This document shows, in pieces, positions 15,757-23,667 of a stretch of 25,406 bases of DNA. The first letter of the stretch is position 1. Each line of letters starts with the position of its first letter. Location of the stretch: assembly GCA_022564535.1 (NCBI GenBank), contig JADFLD010000001.1, forward strand, positions 1 through 25,406, written 5' to 3'. The notes under the pieces are model-generated. The model had not been told where the DNA came from, ran no database searches, and worked only from the letters and a program-made list of their open reading frames with translations. This stretch comes from Gemmatimonadota bacterium (GTDB taxonomy: Bacteria; Gemmatimonadota; Gemmatimonadetes; Longimicrobiales; UBA6960). Both the position numbers and the translations under genes were made by a program.

Positions 15757-15800
15757 GCCGCCCGGACACGCGACTTGCGATGTCCGGGCGGCTTCCTTTT
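15757..15800 (+). terminator. Intrinsic terminator after the lipoprotein gene
   Basis: A perfect 12-bp GC-rich stem (GCCGCCCGGACA at 15757-15768 and TGTCCGGGCGGC at 15781-15792) with a 12-base loop, followed by TTCCTTTT. It lies 67 bases after the lipoprotein stop and 85 bases before the fadJ-like gene, separating the two transcription units. Confidence 0.88.
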
Positions 15801-15884
15801 ACGCCCCCGACGCCTATTGTGAGGCAGCCGGTTCGCCCGAATCGGTGAACGCCAGACAACCACCCGCCTTCTAGCCCCGCGCCC

Positions 15885-18080
15885 GTGTCCGAAGCTCCGA
15901 CGCCCCGCAGCACCAACCCCACGTTCGAGATCGACTCCGAAGCGATCGGGTGGATTACGTTCGATGACGCGGAGCGCCGGTTGAACGTTCTTACGGAGCC
16001 CGTCATGATCCGCTTCGGAGCGTGCCTCGACGAGGCCCGGGCGGCCGGGCGCGAAGGCCGCGCTCGCGTGATCGTCATACGGAGCGGAAAGCCGGGGTCC
16101 TTCATCGCGGGCGCGGACATCGAGCAGATCGGGGAAGCCGAGGACCTCGACGTCGCGGAGACTCAGATCCGACTCGGTCAAGCCATATACAGCGACCTGG
16201 CCTCGCTCCCCATTCCGACGGTCGCCGCGATCCACGGAGTCTGCGTTGGGGGTGGCGTCGAGATGTCCCTGGCCTGTGATTACCGCGTCCTTTCGGACTC
16301 CGAAAAGACCGGAATGAGCCTACCGGAGGTGCAGCTCGGCATCCTTCCGGCTTGGGGCGGCACGACGAGACTCCCTCGGCTCATCGGCCTTCAGGCGGCG
16401 CTGGATCTCCTGCTCACCGGCAAGAGAGTCGACGCACGCAAGGCGAAGCGAATCGGGTTGGCGTCCGAGGTCGTGCCTGCGAATCTCTTCATGCGGAAGG
16501 TTCGTGACTTCGCACTCTCGATCGGGACAAACCCTGGGCACGCCCCCGCTCGCAAGCGAAAGCTCGGAACCCGTCTGCTCGACGAGACTGGACTAGGACG
16601 CCGCATCGTCCTGGCGATGGCCCGAAAGAAGGTCATGGCGAGCACGGGGGGGCACTACCCCGCCCCACTCCGAATTCTGGACATTCTGCGAGACAACCTC
16701 GCCAAGAGTATCGAAGAGAGCCTTGGCGCCGAGGCGAGAGCCGCCGCAGAGCTTATCGTCTCTCCGGTCTGCAAGAATCTGCTTCACGTATTCCACATGC
16801 GTGAAGGGGCACGAAAGGGAAAGGGCGTCCCCGCCGCCGACGCGGTCGAGGCTCACGCAGTCCTTACGCTCGGCGTGATCGGCGCCGGCGTCATGGGAGG
16901 CGGAATCGGCCAGCTCGCCGCACGCAAGGCGATCCGTGTCTACATGAAGGACATTCGCCACGAAGCCGTGACCGGAGGCCTTCAGCACGCCCGCGGGCTC
17001 TTCGACAAGGCCGTGAAGCGACGAAGGATGTCGAGCCGTGAGGCCGCGCAGAGTATGGAGCTGATCACGGGCGGGCTCGAGTATCATGGTCTCTCCGATT
17101 CGGACCTAGTGGTCGAGGCGGTCGTCGAGAAGATGGCAGTGAAGAAGGCCGTCCTGCTCGAGGCGGAGCAGCACGTCGGCCACGACTGCGTCCTCGCGAC
17201 GAATACGTCGTCCCTCTCCGTGACCGAAATGGCGGGGGCGCTCGAGCGACCCGAGCAGTTTTGCGGAATGCATTTCTTCAATCCGGTCCACCGGATGCCG
17301 CTGGTCGAGGTCATTCGTGGACCGGATACATCCGCTGAGACCATCGCGACGGTCTACTCGCTCGCGCTCAGGCTGGGTAAGGTTCCGGTCGTCGTGGGGG
17401 ACGGGCCTGGCTTCCTCGTCAACCGAATCCTCGGCCCATACCTGAACGAGGCGGGCTTCCTCCTCGGCGACGGGGCGACGATCGCGGACGTAGATCGTGT
17501 CGCGCGGATATTCGGAATGCCGATGGGGCCCTTCCGTCTCATCGACGAGGTCGGCATCGACGTGACGGGCCACGCCGGTGCCTCTCTACACCGAGGCCTC
17601 GGTGAGCGACTCGCGCCGGCACCCGCTCTCCTCGAGCTCGGCAGAACGGACCGCCTGGGAAGGAAGGGTGGGGTCGGGTTCTACACGTACGAAGACGGGC
17701 GGGAGAAGCAGATCGACGAGACGATCTACTCGGAGTTGAGTTCGGTGCCGAAGTCTCGCCGGCCTTTCACCGACCAGGAGATCCGGAACCGTCTGGTGCT
17801 TGCCATGGTGAACGAGGCCGCCCGCGTTCTCGAGGACGGTATCGTCACGTCTGCCCAGGACGTGGACCTGGCCATGATCATGGGCACGGGATTTCCACCA
17901 TTTCGGGGTGGACTCCTCCGGTTCGCAGACACGCTCCACCCGCGGGCGCTGCTCGACACCGTCAAAGGGCTGCATCAAGCCCACGGCGACCGGTTCGCAC
18001 CCGCTCCTGTCCTCGAACAGTTGGCGGCGGATGACCGCACATTCTACGCGGCCTTCTCGGGCTCCGCGGAACAACGGTGA
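15885..18080 (+). CDS. fadJ: FadJ/FadB-like multifunctional beta-oxidation protein
   Basis: A 731-residue two-part enzyme. The N-terminal enoyl-CoA hydratase domain (about 15-200) shows 'SFIAGADIEQI', 'AAIHGVCVGGGVEMSLACDY' with Glu126, and 'MSLPEVQLGILPAWGGTTRL' with Glu148, the two catalytic Glu positions of the family. The C-terminal 3-hydroxyacyl-CoA dehydrogenase starts near 325 with the NAD motif 'GVIGAGVMGGGIGQLAARK' and contains 'ATNTSSLSVTEMA', 'CGMHFFNPVHRMPLVEV' with the catalytic His, and 'VVVGDGPGFLVNRILGPYL'. A second C-terminal repeat has 'NRLVLAMVNEAARVLEDGIV' and 'DLAMIMGTGFPPFRGGLLRF'. It carries out hydration and NAD-dependent oxidation in fatty acid breakdown. A thiolase partner is not in the window. 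The GTG start is the only sensible one; the stop overlaps the next gene as GTGA. Confidence 0.95.
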   Translation: MSEAPTPRSTNPTFEIDSEAIGWITFDDAERRLNVLTEPVMIRFGACLDEARAAGREGRARVIVIRSGKPGSFIAGADIEQIGEAEDLDVAETQIRLGQAIYSDLASLPIPTVAAIHGVCVGGGVEMSLACDYRVLSDSEKTGMSLPEVQLGILPAWGGTTRLPRLIGLQAALDLLLTGKRVDARKAKRIGLASEVVPANLFMRKVRDFALSIGTNPGHAPARKRKLGTRLLDETGLGRRIVLAMARKKVMASTGGHYPAPLRILDILRDNLAKSIEESLGAEARAAAELIVSPVCKNLLHVFHMREGARKGKGVPAADAVEAHAVLTLGVIGAGVMGGGIGQLAARKAIRVYMKDIRHEAVTGGLQHARGLFDKAVKRRRMSSREAAQSMELITGGLEYHGLSDSDLVVEAVVEKMAVKKAVLLEAEQHVGHDCVLATNTSSLSVTEMAGALERPEQFCGMHFFNPVHRMPLVEVIRGPDTSAETIATVYSLALRLGKVPVVVGDGPGFLVNRILGPYLNEAGFLLGDGATIADVDRVARIFGMPMGPFRLIDEVGIDVTGHAGASLHRGLGERLAPAPALLELGRTDRLGRKGGVGFYTYEDGREKQIDETIYSELSSVPKSRRPFTDQEIRNRLVLAMVNEAARVLEDGIVTSAQDVDLAMIMGTGFPPFRGGLLRFADTLHPRALLDTVKGLHQAHGDRFAPAPVLEQLAADDRTFYAAFSGSAEQR

Positions 18081-18694
18081 CAGACGCGTCCCGTCGCGGG
18101 AGCTTCGCGGGCGTCGTCCCGGCAGCGGGGGCGTCGCTGCGGATGGGACGGCCAAAAGCACGACTCGAGCTCGACGGGCAGAGTTTTCTGAGACGGGTCG
18201 TGCGAGCGCTTGCCGACGGAGGGTGCGACCCGGTCCTCGTCGTCACCGCCGAGGGCGACGACGAGGTCGCCACGGAAGCCCAGAGGGCTGGGGCGGAAGT
18301 GCTGGTGAATCCCGACCCGGGAGAGGGACCTATCACTTCGCTCAGGATCGCTCTCGAAGCAATCGACGACTCGGTCGATGGGATCGCATATCTGCCCGTC
18401 GATCACCCACTCGTCCAGGCGAAGACGGTTTCGATGTTACTCGAAGCTGCACGCGTTTCCGGTGCGAACCTCACGCTGCCGATGCGCGGACGAAAGCGCG
18501 GTCATCCGGCCATCTTCAGTCGCTCGTTGTTCGACGAGCTCCTCGACCCTGAGCTCGAGGGCGGCGCGCGCGTCGTGGTACACCGACACCTCGACTCGGC
18601 CCACCTCGTGCAATCGTCCGACCCCGGCGTGGTCGCGGACATCGACACGCCGGAAGCGTACCGCGCGGCCCTCGCGGCCGAACCCGACGCATGA
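18077..18694 (+). CDS. MocA/MobA-like nucleotidyltransferase
   Basis: A 205-residue NTP-transferase domain. Diagnostic pieces are 'GVVPAAGASLRMGRPKARLE' (nucleotide-binding loop with Arg and Lys), 'GEGPITSLRIALEAI', 'IAYLPVDHPLVQ' (the metal-binding Asp) and 'GRKRGHPAIFSRSLFDEL'. These match MocA-type molybdenum cofactor cytidylyltransferases more than MobA. MocA attaches CMP to the molybdopterin cofactor used by xanthine and CO dehydrogenases. The position next to two XdhC/CoxI genes supports this job. It overlaps its neighbours by 4 bases on each side. A nucleotide preference cannot be read from the sequence with certainty, so no symbol is given. Confidence 0.85.
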   Translation: MTDASRRGSFAGVVPAAGASLRMGRPKARLELDGQSFLRRVVRALADGGCDPVLVVTAEGDDEVATEAQRAGAEVLVNPDPGEGPITSLRIALEAIDDSVDGIAYLPVDHPLVQAKTVSMLLEAARVSGANLTLPMRGRKRGHPAIFSRSLFDELLDPELEGGARVVVHRHLDSAHLVQSSDPGVVADIDTPEAYRAALAAEPDA

Positions 18695-19542
18695 CCCTCG
18701 GAGCGGCCGAAGCCTCGGAACTCCTGATCGCCGCCGCGGAAGCGGGCGGGACCGCCGCCGCGGTCACCGTGGTGGCAGCCCGCGATCCGGAGCTGGCCGG
18801 ACGTCGCCTCGTCCGCCTCCGCACCCCGGGCGGGGTGCACACGCACGGAGGCCTGGGAGCCGCGGCGCTCGATGACGAGGCGCTCCGGCTCATGGATGAG
18901 GAAATCGACGCGGAGATCGCCCGTGACGGGCTGCGGATCGTGGAAACCGACGAAGGGCCCGTCGAGCTCTATCTGGAGCTGCGCAGACCGGTGCAGGAGC
19001 TGATCGTCGTCGGGGCCGGCCATATAGCCCAGCCGATGGCCCACATAGGCGCTCTTCTCGGATACCGCGTCACCGTCCTCGATGACCGACCGGACTTCGC
19101 TACGCGTGAGCGCTTTCCCGACGCCGAACGCCTCATCCGCGCCGACTTCTCCGATCCGTTCGCGGACGTGCCGATTCACGAGCGGACCCACATCCTGCTC
19201 GTTACCCGGGGTCACAAATACGACTACGAGTGCCTCGTGCGCGCGCTCAGGGCCGATCCGCTCCCCGCCTACATCGGCATGATCGGAAGCCGACGACGCG
19301 TGAGGGCTACCTACGTGCAATTGATCGACGAGGGACTCGAGCGCGACCTGATCGATCGAATCTACGCTCCAGTGGGCCTGGACATCGGCGCAGAGACTCC
19401 GGAGGAGATCGCGGTCGCGGTCGCCGCCGAGCTGGTCATGCTCAGTCGCGGAGGAACCGGGCGCTCTTTGAGAGATGTCGAGCGAGTATCGGAACGATTC
19501 TTCAAGACAGAGACCCACGGGACCGAGGGTACCGGATCGTGA
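18691..19542 (+). CDS. XdhC/CoxI-family protein with Rossmann domain
   Basis: A 283-residue protein. The N-terminal 95 residues are a degenerate XdhC/CoxI domain ('AAAVTVVAARDPELAGRRLV', 'GGVHTHGGLGAAALDDEALR') that lacks the conserved GSTPR motif. The C-terminal half is the XdhC Rossmann domain: 'ELIVVGAGHIAQPMAHIGAL' as the dinucleotide loop, 'YRVTVLDDRPDFATRERFPD', 'THILLVTRGHKYDYECL', 'PAYIGMIGSRRR', and 'PVGLDIGAETPEEIAVAVAA'. XdhC-type proteins bind the molybdenum cofactor, help its sulfuration and insert it into xanthine-dehydrogenase-type enzymes. The missing GSTPR region is supplied by the next gene. Overlaps are ATGA upstream and GTGA downstream. Confidence 0.88.
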   Translation: MTLGAAEASELLIAAAEAGGTAAAVTVVAARDPELAGRRLVRLRTPGGVHTHGGLGAAALDDEALRLMDEEIDAEIARDGLRIVETDEGPVELYLELRRPVQELIVVGAGHIAQPMAHIGALLGYRVTVLDDRPDFATRERFPDAERLIRADFSDPFADVPIHERTHILLVTRGHKYDYECLVRALRADPLPAYIGMIGSRRRVRATYVQLIDEGLERDLIDRIYAPVGLDIGAETPEEIAVAVAAELVMLSRGGTGRSLRDVERVSERFFKTETHGTEGTGS

Positions 19543-19883
19543 CACACGAGGATGACCGCGCGCTCAGCAAGGCGCTCGCCGCAGCCCGGGAAGCAGGACG
19601 AGCCTGCGTGCTCGCAACGATCGTCGGGACGAAGGGCTCGACCCCACGAAAGGTGGGGGCGCGCATGCTCGTAGACGACCTCATCGGCCTCGTGGGTACC
19701 GTGGGCGGGGGATGCGGAGAGGCCGAAGTCATCGAGTCTGCCCGTCGGGTGCTCGAAACGGGCGTGGCCGAACGGGTCCGAGTCGACCTGACCGAGGACC
19801 TCATGTCATGGAGTCCGGCGGTATGCGGAGGGCTCATGGACGTCTTCGTAGAACGGGTGCTCGCGGGCCCGCCTGAGAAATGA
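19539..19883 (+). CDS. Short XdhC/CoxI-domain protein
   Basis: A 114-residue protein that is only the XdhC N-terminal domain: 'GRACVLATIVGTKGSTPRKV', 'GARMLVDDLIGLVGTVGGGC', 'GEAEVIESARRVLETG', then 'DLMSWSPAVCGGLMDVFVE' with conserved Cys residues. It lacks the Rossmann half found in canonical XdhC. Together with the preceding gene it makes up one full XdhC set, as seen for paired short and long XdhC/CoxI genes in molybdenum hydroxylase clusters. GTG at 19539 is inferred from the GTGA overlap. Its stop overlaps the next start as ATGA. Confidence 0.88.
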   Translation: MTHEDDRALSKALAAAREAGRACVLATIVGTKGSTPRKVGARMLVDDLIGLVGTVGGGCGEAEVIESARRVLETGVAERVRVDLTEDLMSWSPAVCGGLMDVFVERVLAGPPEK

Positions 19884-20461
19884 GCAGCGCGGGCCGGGTG
19901 GAGATCCACTACCAGAGACTACCGGACCGGATGAAGGTCTACAGGCAACGCGTGGTCGTCGAACGAGACGACGTCATCGTGACGCTCTCCGAGCCAATAG
20001 AAGTGGCGTCGCCGATCATGGTCGATGGCGACGTCATGCTGGAAAAGGGATCGCTGGCGGTCTGGTTCACGTTCCCGGACGCCTGGCACGACATCGGTCG
20101 ATTTCATAGGGCCGACGGATCCTTCTCAGGCATCTACGCCAACATCTTGACACCGCTCGTCCGCACAGGACCCGTCTGGCATACGACGGATCTCTTCCTC
20201 GACGTGTGGTGGCCCCAAGGAGGCCAGGTGACGCTGCTCGACGAGGACGAGTTCGAGGAGGCCGTCGCCCTACGGCACATGGATCGAGAGACGGCGCAAA
20301 GGGCACGGCAAGAGGCGACCCGACTCCTGGAGCTCGCATGCGAGGGACGCTGGCCGCCGGCTATTGTCGAAGATTGGACGCTCGAGCGCGCGCTTGCGAA
20401 GCTCGAGTGCTACTCGCCGTCGGTCACGTACGCGGCGCACAGTCGCTCCACGTCAACGTAG
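19880..20461 (+). CDS. DUF402-domain protein
   Basis: A 193-residue protein of the DUF402 (FomD/Ntdp-like) fold. Recognisable pieces are 'KGSLAVWFTFPDAWHDIGRF', 'GSFSGIYANILTPL', 'WHTTDLFLDVWW' and 'VTLLDEDEFEEAV'. Characterised relatives are metal-dependent nucleoside di- and triphosphate phosphatases, with the acidic residues in 'DLFLDVW' and 'LDEDEF' as metal ligands. The substrate here is unknown. It ends the operon; its last 52 bases overlap the 3' end of a convergent small gene, so the Ser/Thr-rich C-terminus may be an extension. The link to the molybdenum genes may be only transcriptional. Confidence 0.85.
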   Translation: MSSAGRVEIHYQRLPDRMKVYRQRVVVERDDVIVTLSEPIEVASPIMVDGDVMLEKGSLAVWFTFPDAWHDIGRFHRADGSFSGIYANILTPLVRTGPVWHTTDLFLDVWWPQGGQVTLLDEDEFEEAVALRHMDRETAQRARQEATRLLELACEGRWPPAIVEDWTLERALAKLECYSPSVTYAAHSRSTST

Positions 20462-20610
20462 ACGCGCTTCAGGACCAAGGGGTCCTCGCGGACACAATCG
20501 ATGAGTCGGTCGTAGGCGTCGACGGAAGAGGCCGGGATTTGGATGTCCTCGTGGTGATACGAGCCTTCGTCGACGAACAAGAGCCGCACGCTTACGGTCT
20601 GGTCACTCAT
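20410..20610 (-). CDS. 66-residue conserved-looking small protein, unknown
   Basis: The reading MSDQTVSVRLLFVDEGSYHH onward gives an acidic protein of mixed strands and helix with one Cys in 'LIDCVRED' and a second in 'ERLCAAY'. Its ATG at 20610 overlaps the stop of the upstream VKOR gene as ATGA, strong evidence of translational coupling. The frame continues upstream across the VKOR gene, but that part is only a shadow. I do not recognise the family. Being coupled to a disulfide-forming pair, it may take part in the same process (inference only). Confidence 0.6.
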   Translation of the reverse strand: MSDQTVSVRLLFVDEGSYHHEDIQIPASSVDAYDRLIDCVREDPLVLKRVYVDVERLCAAYVTDGE

Positions 20611-21092
20611 GGGCTTCGTCCCCTCAGGCGTGCCACCTCGGGCAGACACGCCAGGAAGATCAGTGTGATGAGGATCGCCGAAATCACGCAGTACTGGCAC
20701 CACGCGTGGATCACCGCCGCCTCGAGGTACGTCAGGTACGCGGAGAAGGCCACGCCGACGGCCGAGCCGCCCAGCATCAGCCCGCCGATGAGAGCGGAGG
20801 AGCGATGTGGCTGCTGGAGTCCGATGAACGCGAGAACGATCAGAGTCAGGTACCCGACAACGCCGATGGCCGACACCGGAACCGGTCCGATCGACGCATA
20901 CTCGCTCGCCTGCACCGTGCCGCAATCACCGACACCGCACACGATCGGGCCCATCAGACCCAGGTTGTGAGCCCACAAGTACAACGCGACGAAGAGTCCG
21001 ATCAGCGCCAGAATCGTAATGATCATGCGATTCGTGGGTGGCGCTACGGGATTCTCGTCCCCAGGGGTCGGACCCGACTCCAAATTTGTCAT
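20607..21092 (-). CDS. Vitamin K epoxide reductase (VKOR) family protein
   Basis: A 161-residue inner-membrane protein with four predicted helices ('MIITILALIGLFVALYLWAH', 'VSAIGVVGYLTLIVLAFIGL', 'LIGGLMLGGSAVGVAFSAYL', 'CVISAILITLIFLACL'). Cys pairs are visible in the periplasmic loop ('VCGVGDCGTV') and at the active-site CxxC ('WCQYC'). Bacterial VKOR replaces DsbB: it takes electrons from a DsbA-like thioredoxin and passes them to quinone. The DsbA-like gene is immediately upstream with a 14-base gap, so the pair forms a disulfide-forming system. The family and role are confident. The ATG at 21092 has no obvious ribosome binding site, so translation may depend on the preceding gene. Confidence 0.94.
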   Translation of the reverse strand: MTNLESGPTPGDENPVAPPTNRMIITILALIGLFVALYLWAHNLGLMGPIVCGVGDCGTVQASEYASIGPVPVSAIGVVGYLTLIVLAFIGLQQPHRSSALIGGLMLGGSAVGVAFSAYLTYLEAAVIHAWCQYCVISAILITLIFLACLPEVARLRGRSP

Positions 21093-21106
21093 TGAAATGA
21101 AAGGCG

Positions 21107-21847
21107 TCAGTTGCCCGAACTCTCCGGGGAGACCGCCTCGACCGCGAGGGCGATGCTCCTATAATCGAAGGACGACACTCTACGCCTCTGGCCGTTCGCG
21201 TCGATCAAGATCGACGGCGTGCCAGAGATCCCCAGCCGCCGTCCCAACCTCATGTTCGCCGACACCACGTCCGCATGCTTGTCGCTGTTCAGGCACGCAC
21301 CGAAGGTGTCCTCATCCATTCCCAGGTCTCCGGCGTAGTCTTCGAACCCACCGGCCGGGCTCGTGGCCGAAGACCAGCGAGACTGGTTGCGGAAGAGCGT
21401 CTCGTGGTACTCCCAGTACATGTCCTGATCCGCCGCGCAACGGCTCGCACGCGCTGCCAGAAAGGCGTTGGGGTGGAGATCGACCAGCGGGAAGTCGTAG
21501 AATACGAACTTCGCCCGACCGGAAGCCACGAACGCCCCTTCGATTTGGGGCTTCACGGTGAGCGCGAATGTCCCACAAGCCGGACATTGGTAGTCCCCGA
21601 ACTCGACGATGGTGATCGTGGCGTCCGGATCCCCCTTCGTCATCCCTTGAGCCAACGCGATCAGTGCCGCGTCGTCCTCCAAATCGAGATCGATCGGCGC
21701 CGACACCGCACTGCCGAAAACGCTTGCACTCACGTTGTAGCCCACCACCGCAATGCCGATCGCTGCCACAGCACCGAAAATGTAGTAGAACTTCCTCATG
21801 TCGGACTCGCCCTCGCGGGCCTGTCTCCGCTCTTCACCTCTGGACAC
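21107..21847 (-). CDS. DsbA-like thiol:disulfide oxidoreductase, membrane-anchored
   Basis: A 246-residue protein. After a basic start (SRGEERRQAREGES) comes one membrane helix or signal ('FYYIFGAVAAIGIAVVGYNV'). The thioredoxin-like domain then carries 'TITIVEFGDYQCPACGTFAL' with the active-site CPAC, an inserted helical region with a Cys in 'AARASRCAADQD' and another in 'FGACLNSDKH', and the cis-Pro motif 'ISGTPSILIDANGQ'. It should form disulfides in the periplasm and be reoxidised by the downstream VKOR. GTG at 21847 is chosen because AAGGAG lies 6 bases before it; ATG at 21799 has only a weak site. An extension to 21940 is unsupported. Confidence 0.92.
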   Translation of the reverse strand: MSRGEERRQAREGESDMRKFYYIFGAVAAIGIAVVGYNVSASVFGSAVSAPIDLDLEDDAALIALAQGMTKGDPDATITIVEFGDYQCPACGTFALTVKPQIEGAFVASGRAKFVFYDFPLVDLHPNAFLAARASRCAADQDMYWEYHETLFRNQSRWSSATSPAGGFEDYAGDLGMDEDTFGACLNSDKHADVVSANMRLGRRLGISGTPSILIDANGQRRRVSSFDYRSIALAVEAVSPESSGN

Positions 21848-21992
21848 TTTGCACTCCTTGCAGACCATCCGCCTGTGACGGACTCGTAGTGTGGCGCCGC
21901 CCTCGGGCCGACGCTGCCAGCTTCTATTGATTCGTCGCAAACAAGAAGATGTTTCCGCCCGGGGAGTCGATCAAGCGATACGCGAAAGCGGG
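21848..21992. other. Intergenic region upstream of the DsbA-like gene, no gene seen
   Basis: About 145 bases between the start of the DsbA-like gene and the end of the HAD gene. It must hold the promoter of the dsbA-VKOR unit, but I see no clear TAnnTTTG element and no RNA gene. Confidence 0.3.
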
Positions 21993-22676
21993 CTACTCGA
22001 TCAACAACGTGACGACACCTGTAGTCGAGCACAGATCCTCGAGGATGTGATCGGGCCCAGTGACCTCGAGATCGCCGAGACTGAAGCTACCCGTCGCGAC
22101 GGCCAGGGTACGCATACCGCCCGCCTTCCCGCACGCGACGTCACTCGGAGTATCGCCGACGACGATCGCGTCTGCAGCCCTCAGTGACGGACCCCACAGG
22201 TCCCGGGCACGGTCAACCGCGATCGCCGGCAACTGGTTGCGCTCCTCGTGGTCAGAGCCGTAACTCCCGAAACGGAACTGATCCCACAGGCCGGCGGACT
22301 CGAGCTTCAGGCGAGCTCCGCCGATGATGTTCCCGGTGAGTAGGCCGACACCCACGTCGTCGTAGGCCGCAAGCGCCGTGAGCAAGTCGGTCACACCGGG
22401 AAGGACGGTGACCGGGTCGTCGGGAAGGCGCGCTTCGAGATGCGCCAGGTAGCGCGTCCACAGCTCATCGAAGCGGCCCTCGATGGCTTCGTGGTCCATG
22501 CCGGCGCCTCTCAGAAGCTGACGAGCGATCTGGGGGTCGGTCTTCCCCGCGAAGCTCACGCCGTCGACGTCACCCTCGGTCCCATACGTCTCGACCATCG
22601 CTTCGCAAAAGGCTCCCTTGGCGGGACCACCCCACAGCAGCGTTCCGTCGATGTCGAACAGGACGATGCGTCGCAC
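21993..22676 (-). CDS. HAD-family hydrolase, phosphoglycolate-phosphatase-like
   Basis: A 227-residue HAD phosphatase. Motif I is 'IVLFDIDGTLLWGG' (Asp nucleophile and acid/base Asp), motif II 'VGVGLLTGNI', motif III Lys in 'GARLKLESAGLWDQF', and motif IV 'AIVVGDTPSDVACGKAGG'. The cap between motifs I and II ('MVETYGTEG' to 'LPDDPVTVLPGV') is the helical type of phosphoglycolate phosphatase relatives. The substrate cannot be read from the sequence. The start is GTG at 22676 with a poor ribosome binding site; it lies 17 bases after the dehydratase gene, so it is probably the last gene of a gyrA operon. Confidence 0.88.
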   Translation of the reverse strand: MRRIVLFDIDGTLLWGGPAKGAFCEAMVETYGTEGDVDGVSFAGKTDPQIARQLLRGAGMDHEAIEGRFDELWTRYLAHLEARLPDDPVTVLPGVTDLLTALAAYDDVGVGLLTGNIIGGARLKLESAGLWDQFRFGSYGSDHEERNQLPAIAVDRARDLWGPSLRAADAIVVGDTPSDVACGKAGGMRTLAVATGSFSLGDLEVTGPDHILEDLCSTTGVVTLLIE

Positions 22677-22693
22677 GTCCGGCCTAGGCCCGC

Positions 22694-23667
22694 TCAGGTG
22701 AGCTCGGCCAGCAGGGACGGATCGAGGTTTCCGCCGCTGACGATCACGGCCACCCGCAGGCCCTCTGTCTTCACCTGTCCCGAGAGCAAGGCCGCGGTGG
22801 TCACCGCGCCGCTGTACTCCACGATGATCTTGTGACGGTTGATCAGCATACTCGTCGCCGCCCGGATCGACGCATCGTCAACGGTAACCACGTCGTCCAT
22901 GAGGCTGTGTGCATGCTCGAAGGTGAGCTCGCCGACGATGACGGGAGCAAGTCCATCCGCGATCGTGTCGATTTCTTCGAGCAGGACCGGCGAGCCGTTT
23001 TCCAACGCTTTGTACATGGATGCAGCGCCCACCGGCTCGACGCCGATCACCTTCGCGGACGGGAGCGCCCGCTTCACCGCAGCGGCCACGCCGCTCGCGA
23101 GGCCACCACCCCCAATCGGAGCGAGGACGATGTCGACGTCGGGCCAATCCCGCACGATCTCGAGACCCACGGTTCCCTGCCCCGCGATGATGTGGCGATG
23201 ATCGAAGGGGGGCACGATCACCAGCCCCTCTTTCTCGGCGATCTCCTCGGCCCGGAGCTGACGCTCGACGGACGTAGTCCCCTCGAACACGACTTCGGCC
23301 CCGAGTCTTCCTGCACCGTCCCGCTTCACCTTGGGTGCCGTCGTGGGCATCACGACGACGACGCGCACTCCACGCAGCTTGCCCGCTAGAGCCACGGCCT
23401 GCGCATGGTTCCCGATGAGTACGTGATGATGCCCGACGAAACCTGGTCGTCGGAGAGCTGCGACACGAAGTTGTACGCCCCCCGTATCTTGAACGACCCA
23501 GCCCGCTGCAGGTTCTCGCACTTGAGTCGCACCTGGGCGTCGACCGCCTCGGATATCGCATCGGCCATGAGAAGCGGGGTCGCGACCGCGATCCCCGCGA
23601 GCCGACGAGCCGCCGACTCGATCTCGGTCAGCCCAACGAGCCCCTCGCCCTGGACGATCTCACTCAA
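22694..23667 (-). pseudogene. Threonine/serine dehydratase, broken by a single-base deletion
   Basis: A PLP enzyme of about 324 residues when repaired. The first frame has 'TPLLMADAISEAVDAQVRLK' and the PLP lysine in 'LQRAGSFKIRGAYNFVSQL', and reads to 'GIITYSSG'. There the expected 'NHAQAVALAGKLRGV' is found only one base back, so a base (G or other third-codon base) is missing at about 23411-23413. The second frame carries 'GQGTVGLEIVRDWPDVD', the phosphate loop 'IGGGGLASG', and the C-terminal 'ALLSGQVKTEGLRVAVIVSG'. There is no regulatory ACT domain, so it is the short TdcB/serine-racemase-like form rather than IlvA. The TTG start at 23667 overlaps the gyrA stop as TTGA. As written the gene is inactive, but the error may be in the assembly. 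Confidence 0.85.
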
